A DNA stretch of 64,000 nt from Schleiferilactobacillus harbinensis DSM 16991 (GTDB lineage Bacteria > Bacillota > Bacilli > Lactobacillales > Lactobacillaceae): the NCBI RefSeq assembly GCF_000425885.1, contig NZ_AUEH01000008.1:25706-89705 (forward strand). The letters run 5' to 3'. Below the pieces are notes generated by a model. It was not told the DNA's origin. It searched no databases and worked only from the letters and a program-made list of their open reading frames with translations. The position numbers were made by a program, and so were the translations under genes. Shown here in pieces: positions 54,452 through 63,674 of the stretch; position 1 is the stretch's first letter, and every line of letters begins with the position of its first letter.

Positions 54452-55456
54452 GTGGCCAAAAGGAATACGATTAAAGATGTAGCTCGGCGAGCCAACGTCT
54501 CGATTGCGACAGTCTCTAAAGCGCTAAATAATGTAAACGTTGTTAAGCCTGAGACAAAAGCACGAGTCATTCAAGCGGCTAAGGATCTGAACTACGCCCC
54601 TAATTTGATGGGCCGGCAATTGCGGTCGGGTACGACTAAAATGCTCGGCTTATTTACAGACAGCGTTAGCGGCCCCTATTTCTATACGTTGGTCGAGGCA
54701 ATCTCTCACGAAGTCGCTCGTCTGGGTTATGGCATGCACGTCGTTATTACACATGATCATCAAGCGCTGATGGACTCAGTACTGGGTGGGATTGTGGATG
54801 GCACAATCATTTTTGAGCATACGATTGATGACCATGATATTGGGCAAATTAAGGAGCATTCGATTCCTACGGTTTTGCTTGATCGAGTTGATTCAGCTGA
54901 AAAAATGTGCAGCATTACCTTTGATTCGTTTAAAGAGGGTTATGAAGCAGGAAAATATTTACTGAATTTGGGTCATCAAAGGATCTGCTACGTTGCCGGT
55001 CTGGATAATAATTACGACAGCAACATGCGGAAGGCCGGATTTCAGAAGGCTGTTGAGGACGCAGGCTTGGACCCCAATACGATGCCTATTCTTCAAGGAA
55101 TGTTTGAGGAAGAAGCGTCCTATAATGCTGTAAAGTCGTATCTGAATAAGACAGAGAATCTAGTTACCGCATTTTTAGCCAGTAACGATTTAGGAGCGAT
55201 TGGGACCATCAAAGCTATTCAGAATGCGGGCTACCAAGTACCCAATGATTTTAGTGTTATTGGTTTTGATGATATTGACGTCGCTCAATATTTCAGGCCA
55301 CCAATTACAACTGTGCGTAATCCAATTGCACGTCAAGGCATAATGGCCGTTCGACTGCTGATCAACATGCTCAATGGTGGTGATGGCGGTAAGGAAGAAA
55401 GATTAGAAGGTAAGTTGATTATTCGCGAGTCAACATCTTTACCACGAAAAAAATAG
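54452..55456 (+). CDS. LacI-family regulator (probably of the GH3-Lpl operon)
   Basis: About 334 residues with helix-turn-helix (NTIKDVARRANVSIATVSKALNN, near the N-terminus), YAPNLMGRQLRSG hinge and a sugar-binding domain with VIGFDDIDVAQYF. The start is uncertain: GTG at 54452 is preceded by GGTGAG, and GTG at 54443 is three codons earlier; there is no strong site for either. It follows the importer operon after a terminator and is followed 51 bases later by a ROK kinase gene, probably co-transcribed. Confidence 0.9.
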   Translation: MAKRNTIKDVARRANVSIATVSKALNNVNVVKPETKARVIQAAKDLNYAPNLMGRQLRSGTTKMLGLFTDSVSGPYFYTLVEAISHEVARLGYGMHVVITHDHQALMDSVLGGIVDGTIIFEHTIDDHDIGQIKEHSIPTVLLDRVDSAEKMCSITFDSFKEGYEAGKYLLNLGHQRICYVAGLDNNYDSNMRKAGFQKAVEDAGLDPNTMPILQGMFEEEASYNAVKSYLNKTENLVTAFLASNDLGAIGTIKAIQNAGYQVPNDFSVIGFDDIDVAQYFRPPITTVRNPIARQGIMAVRLLINMLNGGDGGKEERLEGKLIIRESTSLPRKK

Positions 55457-55507
55457 AACGCTAGCGGAATTACAGTTACGAAGCCGGCGAAGAATGGGGA
55501 GGGTACA

Positions 55508-56437
55508 ATGCAAAGATACGTTAGCTTCGATGTTGGCGGAACAACGGTCAAACATGCCTTAGTGGACGATCAGGGAAACATTTCCAACAAGCAAGCATTT
55601 GAAACTATTGATAGTGCTGATGAGTTACTCAGCCAGATGATTGGGATTATTAACAAGGCAAAAACAAAAGAAACGATTTCAGGAGTTGGAATATCCGTAC
55701 CTGGAATTGTCAGGGATGATGGATACATGATTACGGGTGGGGCCATCAAATCCTTGAACGATTATCCATTGGCACAAACACTGGAACGTGAAACGGGATT
55801 GCCAGTTGCAGTAGAAAATGATGCCAATGCTGCTGCAATTGCCGAACACTGGTTGGGGGCTGCGCAAGGTGTAGGAACGTACCTAACGGTTGTTTTGGGA
55901 ACTGGTGTAGGCGGTGGTATCGTCATTGATGGAAAAGTCTACCGTGGCGCACATGGCATGGCTGGAGAATTTGGGTGGAACATTATACATGACATTGATC
56001 CAACCTGTGAATTGGAGCATTTTTCCTTAAATTGGCATGCATCGGTCGTTACAGGACTTGTTGATCGATTCAACAAGAGTGTTATCCAGGCATTTCCAAA
56101 TACGGAAAAGGTGGAGGATGCTCAAATTATTCTCAAACTTGCCGCCGATGGTGATCCAATTGCTGGAATTGCAGTGTCTGATTTTCTGCGCGATGTTAGT
56201 ATTATGATTATTAATTTATTTGCTAACTTTGATCCAGAAAAAATTTTAATTGGCGGGGGAATTAGTGCCAACGACGGATTTATGCACACGCTGCAGGATA
56301 CAGTCGATGAATATATCACGCGGCACGAAAGCCTTAATCGCATTCGAGATACTGCACTGGGCCACATCGAAACAGCAAAATTACGGAATGATGCCGGATT
56401 GATTGGTGCGGCATACCGGATCAAACAAAAGCTTTAA
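55508..56437 (+). CDS. ROK-family sugar kinase
   Basis: 309 residues: ATP motif DVGGTTVK near the start, VPGIV, catalytic Asp in VENDANAAAIAEHW, GTGVGGG and ILIGGG. The ROK cysteine zinc cluster is absent. Probably a glucokinase or another hexose/N-acetylhexosamine kinase that phosphorylates the sugar released by the GH3 enzyme. GGGAGGG before the ATG. It ends at a very strong bidirectional terminator. Confidence 0.9.
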   Translation: MQRYVSFDVGGTTVKHALVDDQGNISNKQAFETIDSADELLSQMIGIINKAKTKETISGVGISVPGIVRDDGYMITGGAIKSLNDYPLAQTLERETGLPVAVENDANAAAIAEHWLGAAQGVGTYLTVVLGTGVGGGIVIDGKVYRGAHGMAGEFGWNIIHDIDPTCELEHFSLNWHASVVTGLVDRFNKSVIQAFPNTEKVEDAQIILKLAADGDPIAGIAVSDFLRDVSIMIINLFANFDPEKILIGGGISANDGFMHTLQDTVDEYITRHESLNRIRDTALGHIETAKLRNDAGLIGAAYRIKQKL

Positions 56438-56477
56438 TTGATTTTATTGCGTGACAAACGTAATCAACAGATAGACT

Positions 56478-56528
56478 AAAACATGGTCTGATTTCCTGCT
56501 CAACGGCAAGGAAATCAGACCATGTTTT
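56478..56528. terminator. Strong bidirectional terminator, 19-base perfect arms
   Basis: Arms 56478-56496 and 56510-56528 are exact complements (AAAACATGGTCTGATTTCC and its reverse complement). They lie between convergent genes; the last codon and stop of the minus-strand lacI reach into one arm. Confidence 0.92.
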
Positions 56529-57540
56529 AGTTTGCTTGATTAATAACAAAACTGCCGCGAGCAACCAAGTAGGCACTCACCAAGGTGCGCTGATAAATTT
56601 GTTTTTCGGGATTTTCCATGATGTCAATGAGTCGGGCCAAAGCCGCCCGACAAAGTTCGTCTTGATTGATCGCAAATGTACTCAGGGGCGGTGAGGTGTA
56701 TTTAGCCATTTGAATATTATTGATGCTCAAGAGACTTGTATCCCGCGGCACGAGAATACCTGCGGCAGAGAAAGCCTGTAAAACACCCACAGCAATGGGA
56801 TCGGCGGCGACAATGAAGGCATTGGGCAAGGGACAAGCCGATGTATTTTCGGCAATTTGTTTACCCAGCACCTGTCCGGTGGTCACCGAAAAACTATCGT
56901 GAGCATGGATCAGTTTTTCATCCAGCAGGCCAGCCCGTGAGGCATAGTTGCGAAAGATGTTTTCCCGACTGTCGGGCTCAAATTGATTAGTATCTGGATT
57001 CAAATATTGTCCGCCGATGAAACCGACTTTTGTCATTCCAGCGGTTTGACAGAGCGCCAGCGCTTCAGAAATGATTTGTTCAAAGTCCGGCTGAACAGAA
57101 TTAAAGTGGCCGATGCGGGGGTTCGAATCAATGAAGACACCATTATTAGAAATTTGTTCCAAGATGGCCCGCTCAGTCTGATTAAATGCGCCAACTGCGA
57201 TAAAGCCATCAAAGTCGGCAACTTGGGCAGCATCTAACTGCCCTTTTTCAAAAAACTCCAAGGATAAACCATACGTTTTTCCGTAGAACTGCAGCGATCG
57301 TTTCAAGGTATTGAAGTACACATCGTCGAGTTCTTCTTGCGCTGTGATCCAAAAAAAGACTGCCACGCGATAGGGCACCCGGGGAATCTGGTCGCGGCCG
57401 TAACCTAGCGAGTTGGCTGCTTGCAAAACTTTTTCGCGGGTTTCTTGAGTAACGGATAATGAGTTGTCGTTGTTCAAAATTCGGGAAACGGTGGTGGGAG
57501 AGAATCCCGCCGCTTGGGCAATCTGCTTAATTGTCGCCAT
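56527..57540 (-). CDS. LacI-family regulator of the galactan/beta-galactoside locus
   Basis: 337 residues with helix-turn-helix (ATIKQIAQAAGFSPTTVSRIL) and a ligand domain ending LLSINNIQMAKYTSPPLSTFAINQ. This is like the EbgR/GanR/MsmR2-type regulators found beside beta-galactosidases in Firmicutes. The ATG at 57540 fits the usual LacI start although its ribosome site is weak; the frame from 57582 adds a non-homologous tail. Divergent from the galactan importer; TTTACTA occurs at both promoters. Confidence 0.9.
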   Translation of the reverse strand: MATIKQIAQAAGFSPTTVSRILNNDNSLSVTQETREKVLQAANSLGYGRDQIPRVPYRVAVFFWITAQEELDDVYFNTLKRSLQFYGKTYGLSLEFFEKGQLDAAQVADFDGFIAVGAFNQTERAILEQISNNGVFIDSNPRIGHFNSVQPDFEQIISEALALCQTAGMTKVGFIGGQYLNPDTNQFEPDSRENIFRNYASRAGLLDEKLIHAHDSFSVTTGQVLGKQIAENTSACPLPNAFIVAADPIAVGVLQAFSAAGILVPRDTSLLSINNIQMAKYTSPPLSTFAINQDELCRAALARLIDIMENPEKQIYQRTLVSAYLVARGSFVINQAN

Positions 57541-57584
57541 GTATACACACCAGCTTTGTTTAAAGTTTATTTTAAGTAACACAA

Positions 57585-57594
57585 TTTACTAAAC
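57585..57594. promoter_or_regulatory. Candidate operator half-site near the galactan lacI promoter
   Basis: TTTACTAAAC; the core TTTACTA recurs at 57654-57660 over the importer promoter. A pair of such sites would fit control of both directions by the LacI protein. Confidence 0.35.
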
Positions 57595-57653
57595 TATATT
57601 ACCACATCCGTAACACAATTCCAACATATGGGTGATATATAGCACTAACGGTG

Positions 57654-57702
57654 TTTACTATTCTGCAAAAGTGGGCTATTATCAAACCTGTAAGCGAATT
57701 CA
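57654..57702 (+). promoter_or_regulatory. Promoter and cre of the galactan operon
   Basis: TTTACT (57654-57659), 17 bases, TATTAT (57677-57682). TGTAAGCGAATTCA (57689-57702) fits cre at 13 of 14 positions just after the -10. Confidence 0.7.
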
Positions 57703-57720
57703 GATGAGGAGTGATCAGTG

Positions 57721-58989
57721 ATGAAAGGATTCAAATTTGCTGCATTAGCGACCACTGCAGCTGCGGCGGTACTGTTATTAGCTGGATGCGGCCCCCAAGG
57801 GTCTAACTCTGCAGGCAGTAGTCAAGATACAGGGAAAACTAAGCAGCTCGTTGTATGGCAGGATAAGAATAAGGCCAAGGGCAACACGGCGGCATTCAAA
57901 GCGTTCGAAAAGGCCAACAATATCAAGATCAAAGTAGTTGAGAAAACCTATGCCAATCAACTGGAAGACTTGCGATTGGACGGGCCGGCTGGTACTGGGC
58001 CAGATGTTCTGGCGGTTCCAGGAGATCAAATTGGGACTGGTGTGACTGAGGGCCTGCTTAAGCCATTGAGTGTCTCAAGTTCGTTGAAGAGTTCCTTCAC
58101 GCCCTCAGCAATCAACACCCTCACTTTGAAAGGTAAGACGTACGGGTTGCCCTACGCAGTAGAAAGTACAATCCTTTTCTACAATAAAGACCTGGTTAAG
58201 CCAGCTGATTTGCCCAAGACAATGGATGAATGGTACGCCCTGTCCAAGAAGATGACTAAGAACGGTAATTATGGGCTGCTCGCCTTGTGGGATCAGCTGT
58301 ACTATGCCATCAGTGTTATTCAACCCTACGGTGGTTACGTTTTTGGGCAGGATAGCAAAGGTAATTATAAGCCCACTGATATTGGCTTGGCGAATGCCGG
58401 GGCCATCAAAGCCGTTGATTACATGGGCAAGTTCTACAAAGAAGGGCTATTCCCTAAAGGAATTATCGGGGATAAGGGCACCGATACTTTGGACTCTCTA
58501 TTTACTGAAGGCAAGGCAGCCGCTGTGATTTCCGGTCCCTGGAACTTCGAGCCCTACACGAAGGCCAAGGTAAATTATGGTGTCGTACAGTTACCGATGC
58601 TGGCGAATGGCAAGCACATGTCCTCCTTTATCGGTGTGAAATCATACTCAGTTAGCGCCTATTCCAAGAACGCAGCCATGGCTGAAAAATTGGTTAAATT
58701 CTTGGCGAACGAAAAGAACAGTAAAACTCGCTATGAGATTACTCAGGAAATTCCGGCGGTCAAAGCTGTTGTTGACAGTACGGCAGTGACGAAAAATGAA
58801 AAGGCGACCGCCGTTGCTGAACAATCCAAGTATGCCAAACCGACACCTAATATTACTGAAACGAACCAAGTTTGGGATCCGACCAACTCTGCGCTGCAAG
58901 TTGTGGCTAACGGCAAACAAAATGCTCAACAGGCAATGACTCAAGCAGTCAGCACCATTAAGTCGGCGATCAAAGCAGCTAAGAAATAA
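57721..58989 (+). CDS. ABC sugar-binding lipoprotein (galacto-oligosaccharide importer, GanS/MalE type)
   Basis: 422 residues. The lipoprotein signal ends at LLLAGCGP (Cys near residue 23), then a MalE-like body (LVVWQDKNKAKGN, GLPYAVESTILFYNKDLV). GAGGAGTG precedes the start; ATG at 57721 or the GTG just before it could be used. Followed by MalF- and MalG-like permeases and GH42, the order of the B. subtilis gan genes. Confidence 0.93.
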   Translation: MKGFKFAALATTAAAAVLLLAGCGPQGSNSAGSSQDTGKTKQLVVWQDKNKAKGNTAAFKAFEKANNIKIKVVEKTYANQLEDLRLDGPAGTGPDVLAVPGDQIGTGVTEGLLKPLSVSSSLKSSFTPSAINTLTLKGKTYGLPYAVESTILFYNKDLVKPADLPKTMDEWYALSKKMTKNGNYGLLALWDQLYYAISVIQPYGGYVFGQDSKGNYKPTDIGLANAGAIKAVDYMGKFYKEGLFPKGIIGDKGTDTLDSLFTEGKAAAVISGPWNFEPYTKAKVNYGVVQLPMLANGKHMSSFIGVKSYSVSAYSKNAAMAEKLVKFLANEKNSKTRYEITQEIPAVKAVVDSTAVTKNEKATAVAEQSKYAKPTPNITETNQVWDPTNSALQVVANGKQNAQQAMTQAVSTIKSAIKAAKK

Positions 58990-59001
58990 AGTGAGGAGTG
59001 A

Positions 59002-60288
59002 ATGACCGTGCAAACTGTTTCTGCACCACCTAAGACCCGTCACGCCCGAACGGCGGCACTGCTATCAATCATTCCGGGCGTCGGGCAACTGTATAATCGA
59101 CAGATCATTAAGGGCATTTTCTTCCTCGTGGTTACAGGTCTTTACGTGGTTGGCTTTGCTGACCTGTTCAATATGGGCTTTTGGGGATTAATCACCTTAG
59201 GGGTTGAAGTGCCCCGGGATAATTCGGTTTTCTTACTCGCTGAGGGCTTGGTCGCTGTCATTGTCGCCGCAATCGGTTTGTTCTTCTACGGGGTGAATAT
59301 TCGCGATGCCCACCAAATCGGCAAAGAGCGTGATCAAGGGGCTGCGGTACCAAGCTTTCGGGAGAGTTTTTCCAATTTAATTCATCGGGATTATCCCTAC
59401 GTGATTATCAGTCCAGGTATTCTTCTGCTTTTGTTCACTGTTGTTTTTCCGATTTTATTCAGCTTCGCGCTCGCTTTTACGAATTATGATTTGTACCATA
59501 CCGCTCCGGCACATCTGGCCAGCTGGGTCGGATTGGAAACTTTTAAGAAGATTTTTACCGTCGATATTTGGCGGTCCACATTCATCGATGTCCTCGGTTG
59601 GACGGTGATCTGGACGGTGGTGGCCTCCACACTTTCCGTTACCATCGGGATTTTAATGGCCGTGCTGGTTCACCAAAAGGATCTGCGCTTCAAGAAACTA
59701 TGGCGTACGATTTTGATTCTGCCGTGGGCCGTACCGGGGTTTGTGACCATCTTGGTGTTTGCCGGACTGTTTAATGACAGTTTTGGAGCCATCAACAACA
59801 GCCTGCTGGCATCCCTGGGAATTCACAGCATTCCCTGGCTGACGAATGCTAATTGGACCAAGGTGGCGCTGCTCTTCACACAAAGCTGGTTAGGCTTCCC
59901 GTACATTTTTGTAGTGACCACGGGTATTCTGCAATCAATTCCAGAAGACTTGTACGAAGCCGCTATTTTAGATGGGGCGACGGCGTTCCAGAAGTTTCGC
60001 AGCATTACTCTGCCGTTTATCCTCAGCCAAATGGCACCGATCATCATTACCCAATACACGTTCAACTTCAATAATTTCAACATCATCTATCTATTCAACG
60101 CCGGAGGCCCGGCAGTTCCTGGATCAACGGCCGGTGGGACGGATATTCTGGTGTCGTGGATTTATAAGTTGACGATGCGGTCCAGCCAGTATGCACTGGC
60201 AGCGGCATTAACCATTATGTTGTCTGTTGTGGTAATTGGTATTGCACTCTGGCAATTTAAACGCACGAATTCATTCAAGGAGGGTTAA
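59002..60288 (+). CDS. ABC importer permease, GanP/MalF type with long N-terminal region
   Basis: 428 residues, longer than other MalF-like proteins here. About 130 N-terminal residues hold two or three extra helices (AALLSIIPGVGQLYNRQIIKG), as in GanP/MalF of Bacilli. Six core helices and an EAA loop (LYEAAILDGATAFQKFRSI) follow. GAGGAG lies close to the ATG at 59002; a GTG at 59008 has more usual spacing and cannot be excluded. Confidence 0.93.
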   Translation: MTVQTVSAPPKTRHARTAALLSIIPGVGQLYNRQIIKGIFFLVVTGLYVVGFADLFNMGFWGLITLGVEVPRDNSVFLLAEGLVAVIVAAIGLFFYGVNIRDAHQIGKERDQGAAVPSFRESFSNLIHRDYPYVIISPGILLLLFTVVFPILFSFALAFTNYDLYHTAPAHLASWVGLETFKKIFTVDIWRSTFIDVLGWTVIWTVVASTLSVTIGILMAVLVHQKDLRFKKLWRTILILPWAVPGFVTILVFAGLFNDSFGAINNSLLASLGIHSIPWLTNANWTKVALLFTQSWLGFPYIFVVTTGILQSIPEDLYEAAILDGATAFQKFRSITLPFILSQMAPIIITQYTFNFNNFNIIYLFNAGGPAVPGSTAGGTDILVSWIYKLTMRSSQYALAAALTIMLSVVVIGIALWQFKRTNSFKEG

Positions 60289-60292
60289 CGTC

Positions 60293-61144
60293 ATGAAGAA
60301 AAGTATTGCCAAAGGTCGCATCATTCGTCTGACGGTGACCTACGCCATCTTGATTCTTGTGTCCCTAATCATTCTGTATCCCTTGGCTTGGACAATTGGG
60401 GCAAGCTTTAATCCGGGCAACTCATTGGTCAGTACATCACTGATTCCAAAGAACCCGACGCTCAGCCATTATGTCGAGTTGTCGAAGACAAGTGCGACCT
60501 TCTACTACTTTCAATGGTTTCTCAATTCACTGAAGATTAGCTTGATTACGATGGTTCTATCAGTGTTTCTTGTTTCAATTACGGCCTATGCCTTTTCCCG
60601 CTTTGATTTTCACGGCAGAAAAAACGGTTTGGTGATGTTCTTACTGCTGCAAATGATTCCGCAGTTTTCTGCCTTGATCGCGATCTTTGTTTTAGCCCAG
60701 ATGCTGCATTTGGTCAACAGCCACATTCTGTTGATCCTCATTTACACTGGCGGTATGATTCCCATGAATACGTACTTGATGAAAGGCTACTTCGACTCTA
60801 TTCCCAAGGACTTGGATGAAAGTGCCAAAATCGACGGTGCCAGCAACTCCCGAATCTTCTGGCAGATTCTGATGCCCTTGGCTAAGCCGATGCTGGCCGT
60901 TGTGGCGATGAACGGCTTCACGGGACCATTAGGGGACTTTGCAATATCTTCCGTTGTTTTGCGGGAACCGAAATCTTATACGCTGCCGATTGGCTTGTAT
61001 AATTTGATTTCTGACAAAATGGGGGCCAGCTATACGACGTTCGCGGCGGGTGCAATTCTGATCAGCATTCCCATCGCAGTAGTCTTTGTACTGTTACAAA
61101 AGAACTTCGTAACAGGCTTAACACAAGGAGGAACAAAAGGGTGA
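60293..61144 (+). CDS. ABC importer permease, GanQ/MalG type
   Basis: 283 residues with six helices and an EAA loop (LDESAKIDGASNSRIFWQI). It ends NFVTGLTQGGTKG, a MalG-like C-terminus. AAGGAGGG precedes the ATG at 60293. It overlaps the GH42 start by 4 bases (GTGA), so translation is coupled. Confidence 0.94.
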   Translation: MKKSIAKGRIIRLTVTYAILILVSLIILYPLAWTIGASFNPGNSLVSTSLIPKNPTLSHYVELSKTSATFYYFQWFLNSLKISLITMVLSVFLVSITAYAFSRFDFHGRKNGLVMFLLLQMIPQFSALIAIFVLAQMLHLVNSHILLILIYTGGMIPMNTYLMKGYFDSIPKDLDESAKIDGASNSRIFWQILMPLAKPMLAVVAMNGFTGPLGDFAISSVVLREPKSYTLPIGLYNLISDKMGASYTTFAAGAILISIPIAVVFVLLQKNFVTGLTQGGTKG

Positions 61145-63195
61145 CAGAACGGGTGCTTTCTATCGATGGCTTTCTTCATGGGGGCGACTATAACCCAGAG
61201 CAATGGCAAGCAATGCCAGAAATTCTGGAAAGGGATATTGCACTCATGCAGGAGGCCCACATTAACACTGTGACGGTTGGGATGTTTTCTTGGGCGGCAC
61301 TGGAACCCCAAGAAGGCGACTACCACTTTGAATGGTTGGATCAGGTCTTTGATCGGATTGAGGCCATCGGCGGTCACGTTATCCTGGCTACCCCCAGCGG
61401 TGCAAGGCCGGCCTGGATGGCTAAGAAATATCCAGAAGTGTTACGGACTGATGAGTACGGGCACCATCTTGAATTCGGTGAGCGGCATAATCACTGTTTC
61501 ACCTCGCCGATTTACCGGGCAAAGGTGGCGCAAATTAACCGACTGCTGGCTGAGCGTTATGGTCAGCGGCAGGGCTTACTGCTTTGGCATGTCTCGAATG
61601 AATACGGCGGCGAGTGTCACTGTGCCTTGTGCCGTGCTGCATTTCAAGATTGGCTGAAGGCCCGCTATGGCACGTTGGGCAAGTTGAATACCGCTTGGAA
61701 CACCGCGTTTTGGAGCCATACGTACGACACGTGGAATGAAATTATTCCGCCGTCACCTACTTCGGATAGTACCTTAAATGGGTTGAATCTCGACTGGCGG
61801 CGGTTCGTGAGTGATCAGACGATGGCCTTTTACCAAAATGAGATTGGCCCGCTACGGGCAATTACACCCGATGTACCAATTACGACAAATTTCATGGCAG
61901 ATACAGCAGATATGCTGCCCTTTCATGGTTTGGATTATCAAAAATTTGCCAAGCAAGTCGACGTAGTGAGTTGGGATTGCTATCCGCAATGGCACAACGA
62001 CCAAGAGAGTGATGCGGTCATGGCGATGAAGGTATCCATGATCAACAATTACTACTATCATCTGAAAAATCAGCCCTTCTTGATTATGGAGTCGACACCA
62101 AGCCAAGTTAATTGGCATCCGTTTAATCGGGCCAAACGGCCAGGAATGCATGAGCTATCGTCGTTGCAATTGGTGAGCGAGGGAGCTGACAGTGTGCTCT
62201 ATTTCCAGTTGCGCCAGTCCCGGGGAGCGTCGGAGCAGTTCCATGGCGCAGTGATTGGGCATGATGGCAGCGACCAGAACCGGGTGTTTCAAGCGGTAAC
62301 GAAGGTTGGGGCGGACTTACAGCAGCTGCAGCCTGTAGTGCATGCCAGTAAGGTTCCTGGACGGATTGCAATTGTGTACAATCAGGAAAGTAATTGGGCA
62401 TTGGACGACGCCAAAGATTTCGCCCAATCGACTAAACGGTATTGGCAAACTCTTCAGGACCACTATGCGTATTTCTGGATGCGCAACATCCCGGTGGACG
62501 TAGTGACCACGGACGCGGATTTGAACGCATACCAGATGGTTATTGACCCCATGCATTATATGATGTCTGAGGCGTGGATGACTAAGCTGAAGGCGTATGT
62601 TCAGGGCGGCGGTACTGTTGTCGGCACCTATCTGTCGGGGATTGTGGATAAGCGAACGTTGGCCTATTTAGGCGGCTGGCCAAAACCATTGCAGGACATT
62701 TATGGATTGAAAGTATTGGAGACGGATACGCTATACCCCAAACAGAAAAATGGCACGGTACTCAATGATCAGTTGTTTGTATTCAAGGATTACTGCGCAG
62801 TAGTCAAGGATCAGGGGGCCACGACACTAGTCCAATATACTAAGGACTTTTATGCAGATACACCGGCCGTTACCCGGAATAAATTTGGTCAAGGGACAAG
62901 TTATTTTCAAGCAGCCCGCGGCGGTGCCGATTTCTTAACGGCATTCTACGATCGAGTGCTCGCTGAAGTCGGTATTGATACTGAACACTTGGTGAAAGCT
63001 GATCAGGGCGTGTCAGTTCAACAACGGCAGAGTGGGGATAAGCTATTTACTTTCGTTATGAATTTTACTCAGGCAGAGGCAACTTACCAATTACAACAAA
63101 CAAGCACGGACTTGTTAGGCCAGAAAACACTCCCACCGGGGGATCATAGATTGCCCGGGTATGGCGTGGCGGTTTTCCAAAGTGATAGAAAATGA
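61141..63195 (+). CDS. GH42 beta-galactosidase
   Basis: 684 residues, the normal size. Acid/base Glu154 (HVSNEYGG) and nucleophile Glu317 (IMESTPSQVNW) are in place. Cys119, Cys159, Cys161 and Cys164 (ECHCALC) match the zinc cluster of GH42 enzymes. It starts with GTG at 61141 after GGAGG. No signal peptide. With the GanSPQ-like importer it should release galactose from beta-galacto-oligosaccharides such as products of pectic galactan. No endo-galactanase gene (GH53) is seen in the window, so the cell may rely on others to cut the polymer. Confidence 0.95.
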   Translation: MTERVLSIDGFLHGGDYNPEQWQAMPEILERDIALMQEAHINTVTVGMFSWAALEPQEGDYHFEWLDQVFDRIEAIGGHVILATPSGARPAWMAKKYPEVLRTDEYGHHLEFGERHNHCFTSPIYRAKVAQINRLLAERYGQRQGLLLWHVSNEYGGECHCALCRAAFQDWLKARYGTLGKLNTAWNTAFWSHTYDTWNEIIPPSPTSDSTLNGLNLDWRRFVSDQTMAFYQNEIGPLRAITPDVPITTNFMADTADMLPFHGLDYQKFAKQVDVVSWDCYPQWHNDQESDAVMAMKVSMINNYYYHLKNQPFLIMESTPSQVNWHPFNRAKRPGMHELSSLQLVSEGADSVLYFQLRQSRGASEQFHGAVIGHDGSDQNRVFQAVTKVGADLQQLQPVVHASKVPGRIAIVYNQESNWALDDAKDFAQSTKRYWQTLQDHYAYFWMRNIPVDVVTTDADLNAYQMVIDPMHYMMSEAWMTKLKAYVQGGGTVVGTYLSGIVDKRTLAYLGGWPKPLQDIYGLKVLETDTLYPKQKNGTVLNDQLFVFKDYCAVVKDQGATTLVQYTKDFYADTPAVTRNKFGQGTSYFQAARGGADFLTAFYDRVLAEVGIDTEHLVKADQGVSVQQRQSGDKLFTFVMNFTQAEATYQLQQTSTDLLGQKTLPPGDHRLPGYGVAVFQSDRK

Positions 63196-63207
63196 TTAGG
63201 TGAATTC

Positions 63208-63246
63208 AAGGTGTCGTTCTGAACTTTTGGGCGGCGCCTTTTTTGC
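63208..63246 (+). terminator. Terminator of the galactan operon
   Basis: AAGGTGTCG pairs with CGGCGCCTT (two G-T pairs), followed by TTTTTT. Confidence 0.75.
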
Positions 63247-63305
63247 TCCCCAAAACCGAACTGGTATGCCATGTCAAATCAGAGTAATTTTTTTGTCCTA
63301 GACTG

Positions 63306-63329
63306 ACATATTCACCGAAATGAATATGT
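63306..63329. repeat. Inverted repeat before the surface-protein gene
   Basis: ACATATTC-8 bases-GAATATGT, about 85 bases before the KxYKxGKxW gene. It may be an operator; nothing else supports a function. The rest of 63247-63411 shows no gene. Confidence 0.35.
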
Positions 63330-63411
63330 TAACCTGAATGTGAGACGATGAGCTAAGTATAACTGCATGAATTGCACATGTTTTGGGATGAACGTTTTGG
63401 GAGGATGTCAC

Positions 63412-63674
63412 ATGTTCAAAATGGGTAATCAGAATCGTTATGACCAAGATATTAAGCTGCATTACAGGATGTACAAAGCCGGTAAGCGCTGGATCGTGGC
63501 CGGTGTCGCGGTGATGAGCTTCAGTTTGGTCCTGGCGGGCAAACCGCAATTTGTCCAGGCGGCGGTTGCCGAACCGCAGACGACGAGTGAAGTGGCAGCC
63601 AAGGCGAAAGCAGACCAGCAATCTGGTATTGCAGCAAACGCCGCAACCAAAACGGCGGCACCGGTCAGTCAAGC
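63412..63674 (+). pseudogene. KxYKxGKxW-signal surface protein gene, cut by IS66 insertion
   Basis: The ATG at 63412 follows GGGAGGATG. The 88 codons encode a charged start, the signal motif LHYRMYKAGKRW (about residues 16-27), a hydrophobic core (VAVMSFSLVLAG) and a probable cleavage site VQAAVA near 48-53. An Ala/Thr/Lys-rich start of the mature protein follows. Such signals belong to large serine-rich or adhesin-like wall proteins exported by accessory or Sec systems. The frame stops at TAA 63676-63678, which is part of the IS66 terminus (GTAAGCGG), so the rest of the protein has been split off. Whether its 3' part survives beyond the window is not known. Confidence 0.85.

Noticed and set aside
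63367..63411. Upstream ATG giving 15 more residues to the KxYKxGKxW protein
   Set aside because: It has no ribosome site and would place extra residues, including cysteines, before the signal motif; ATG 63412 follows GGGAGGATG.
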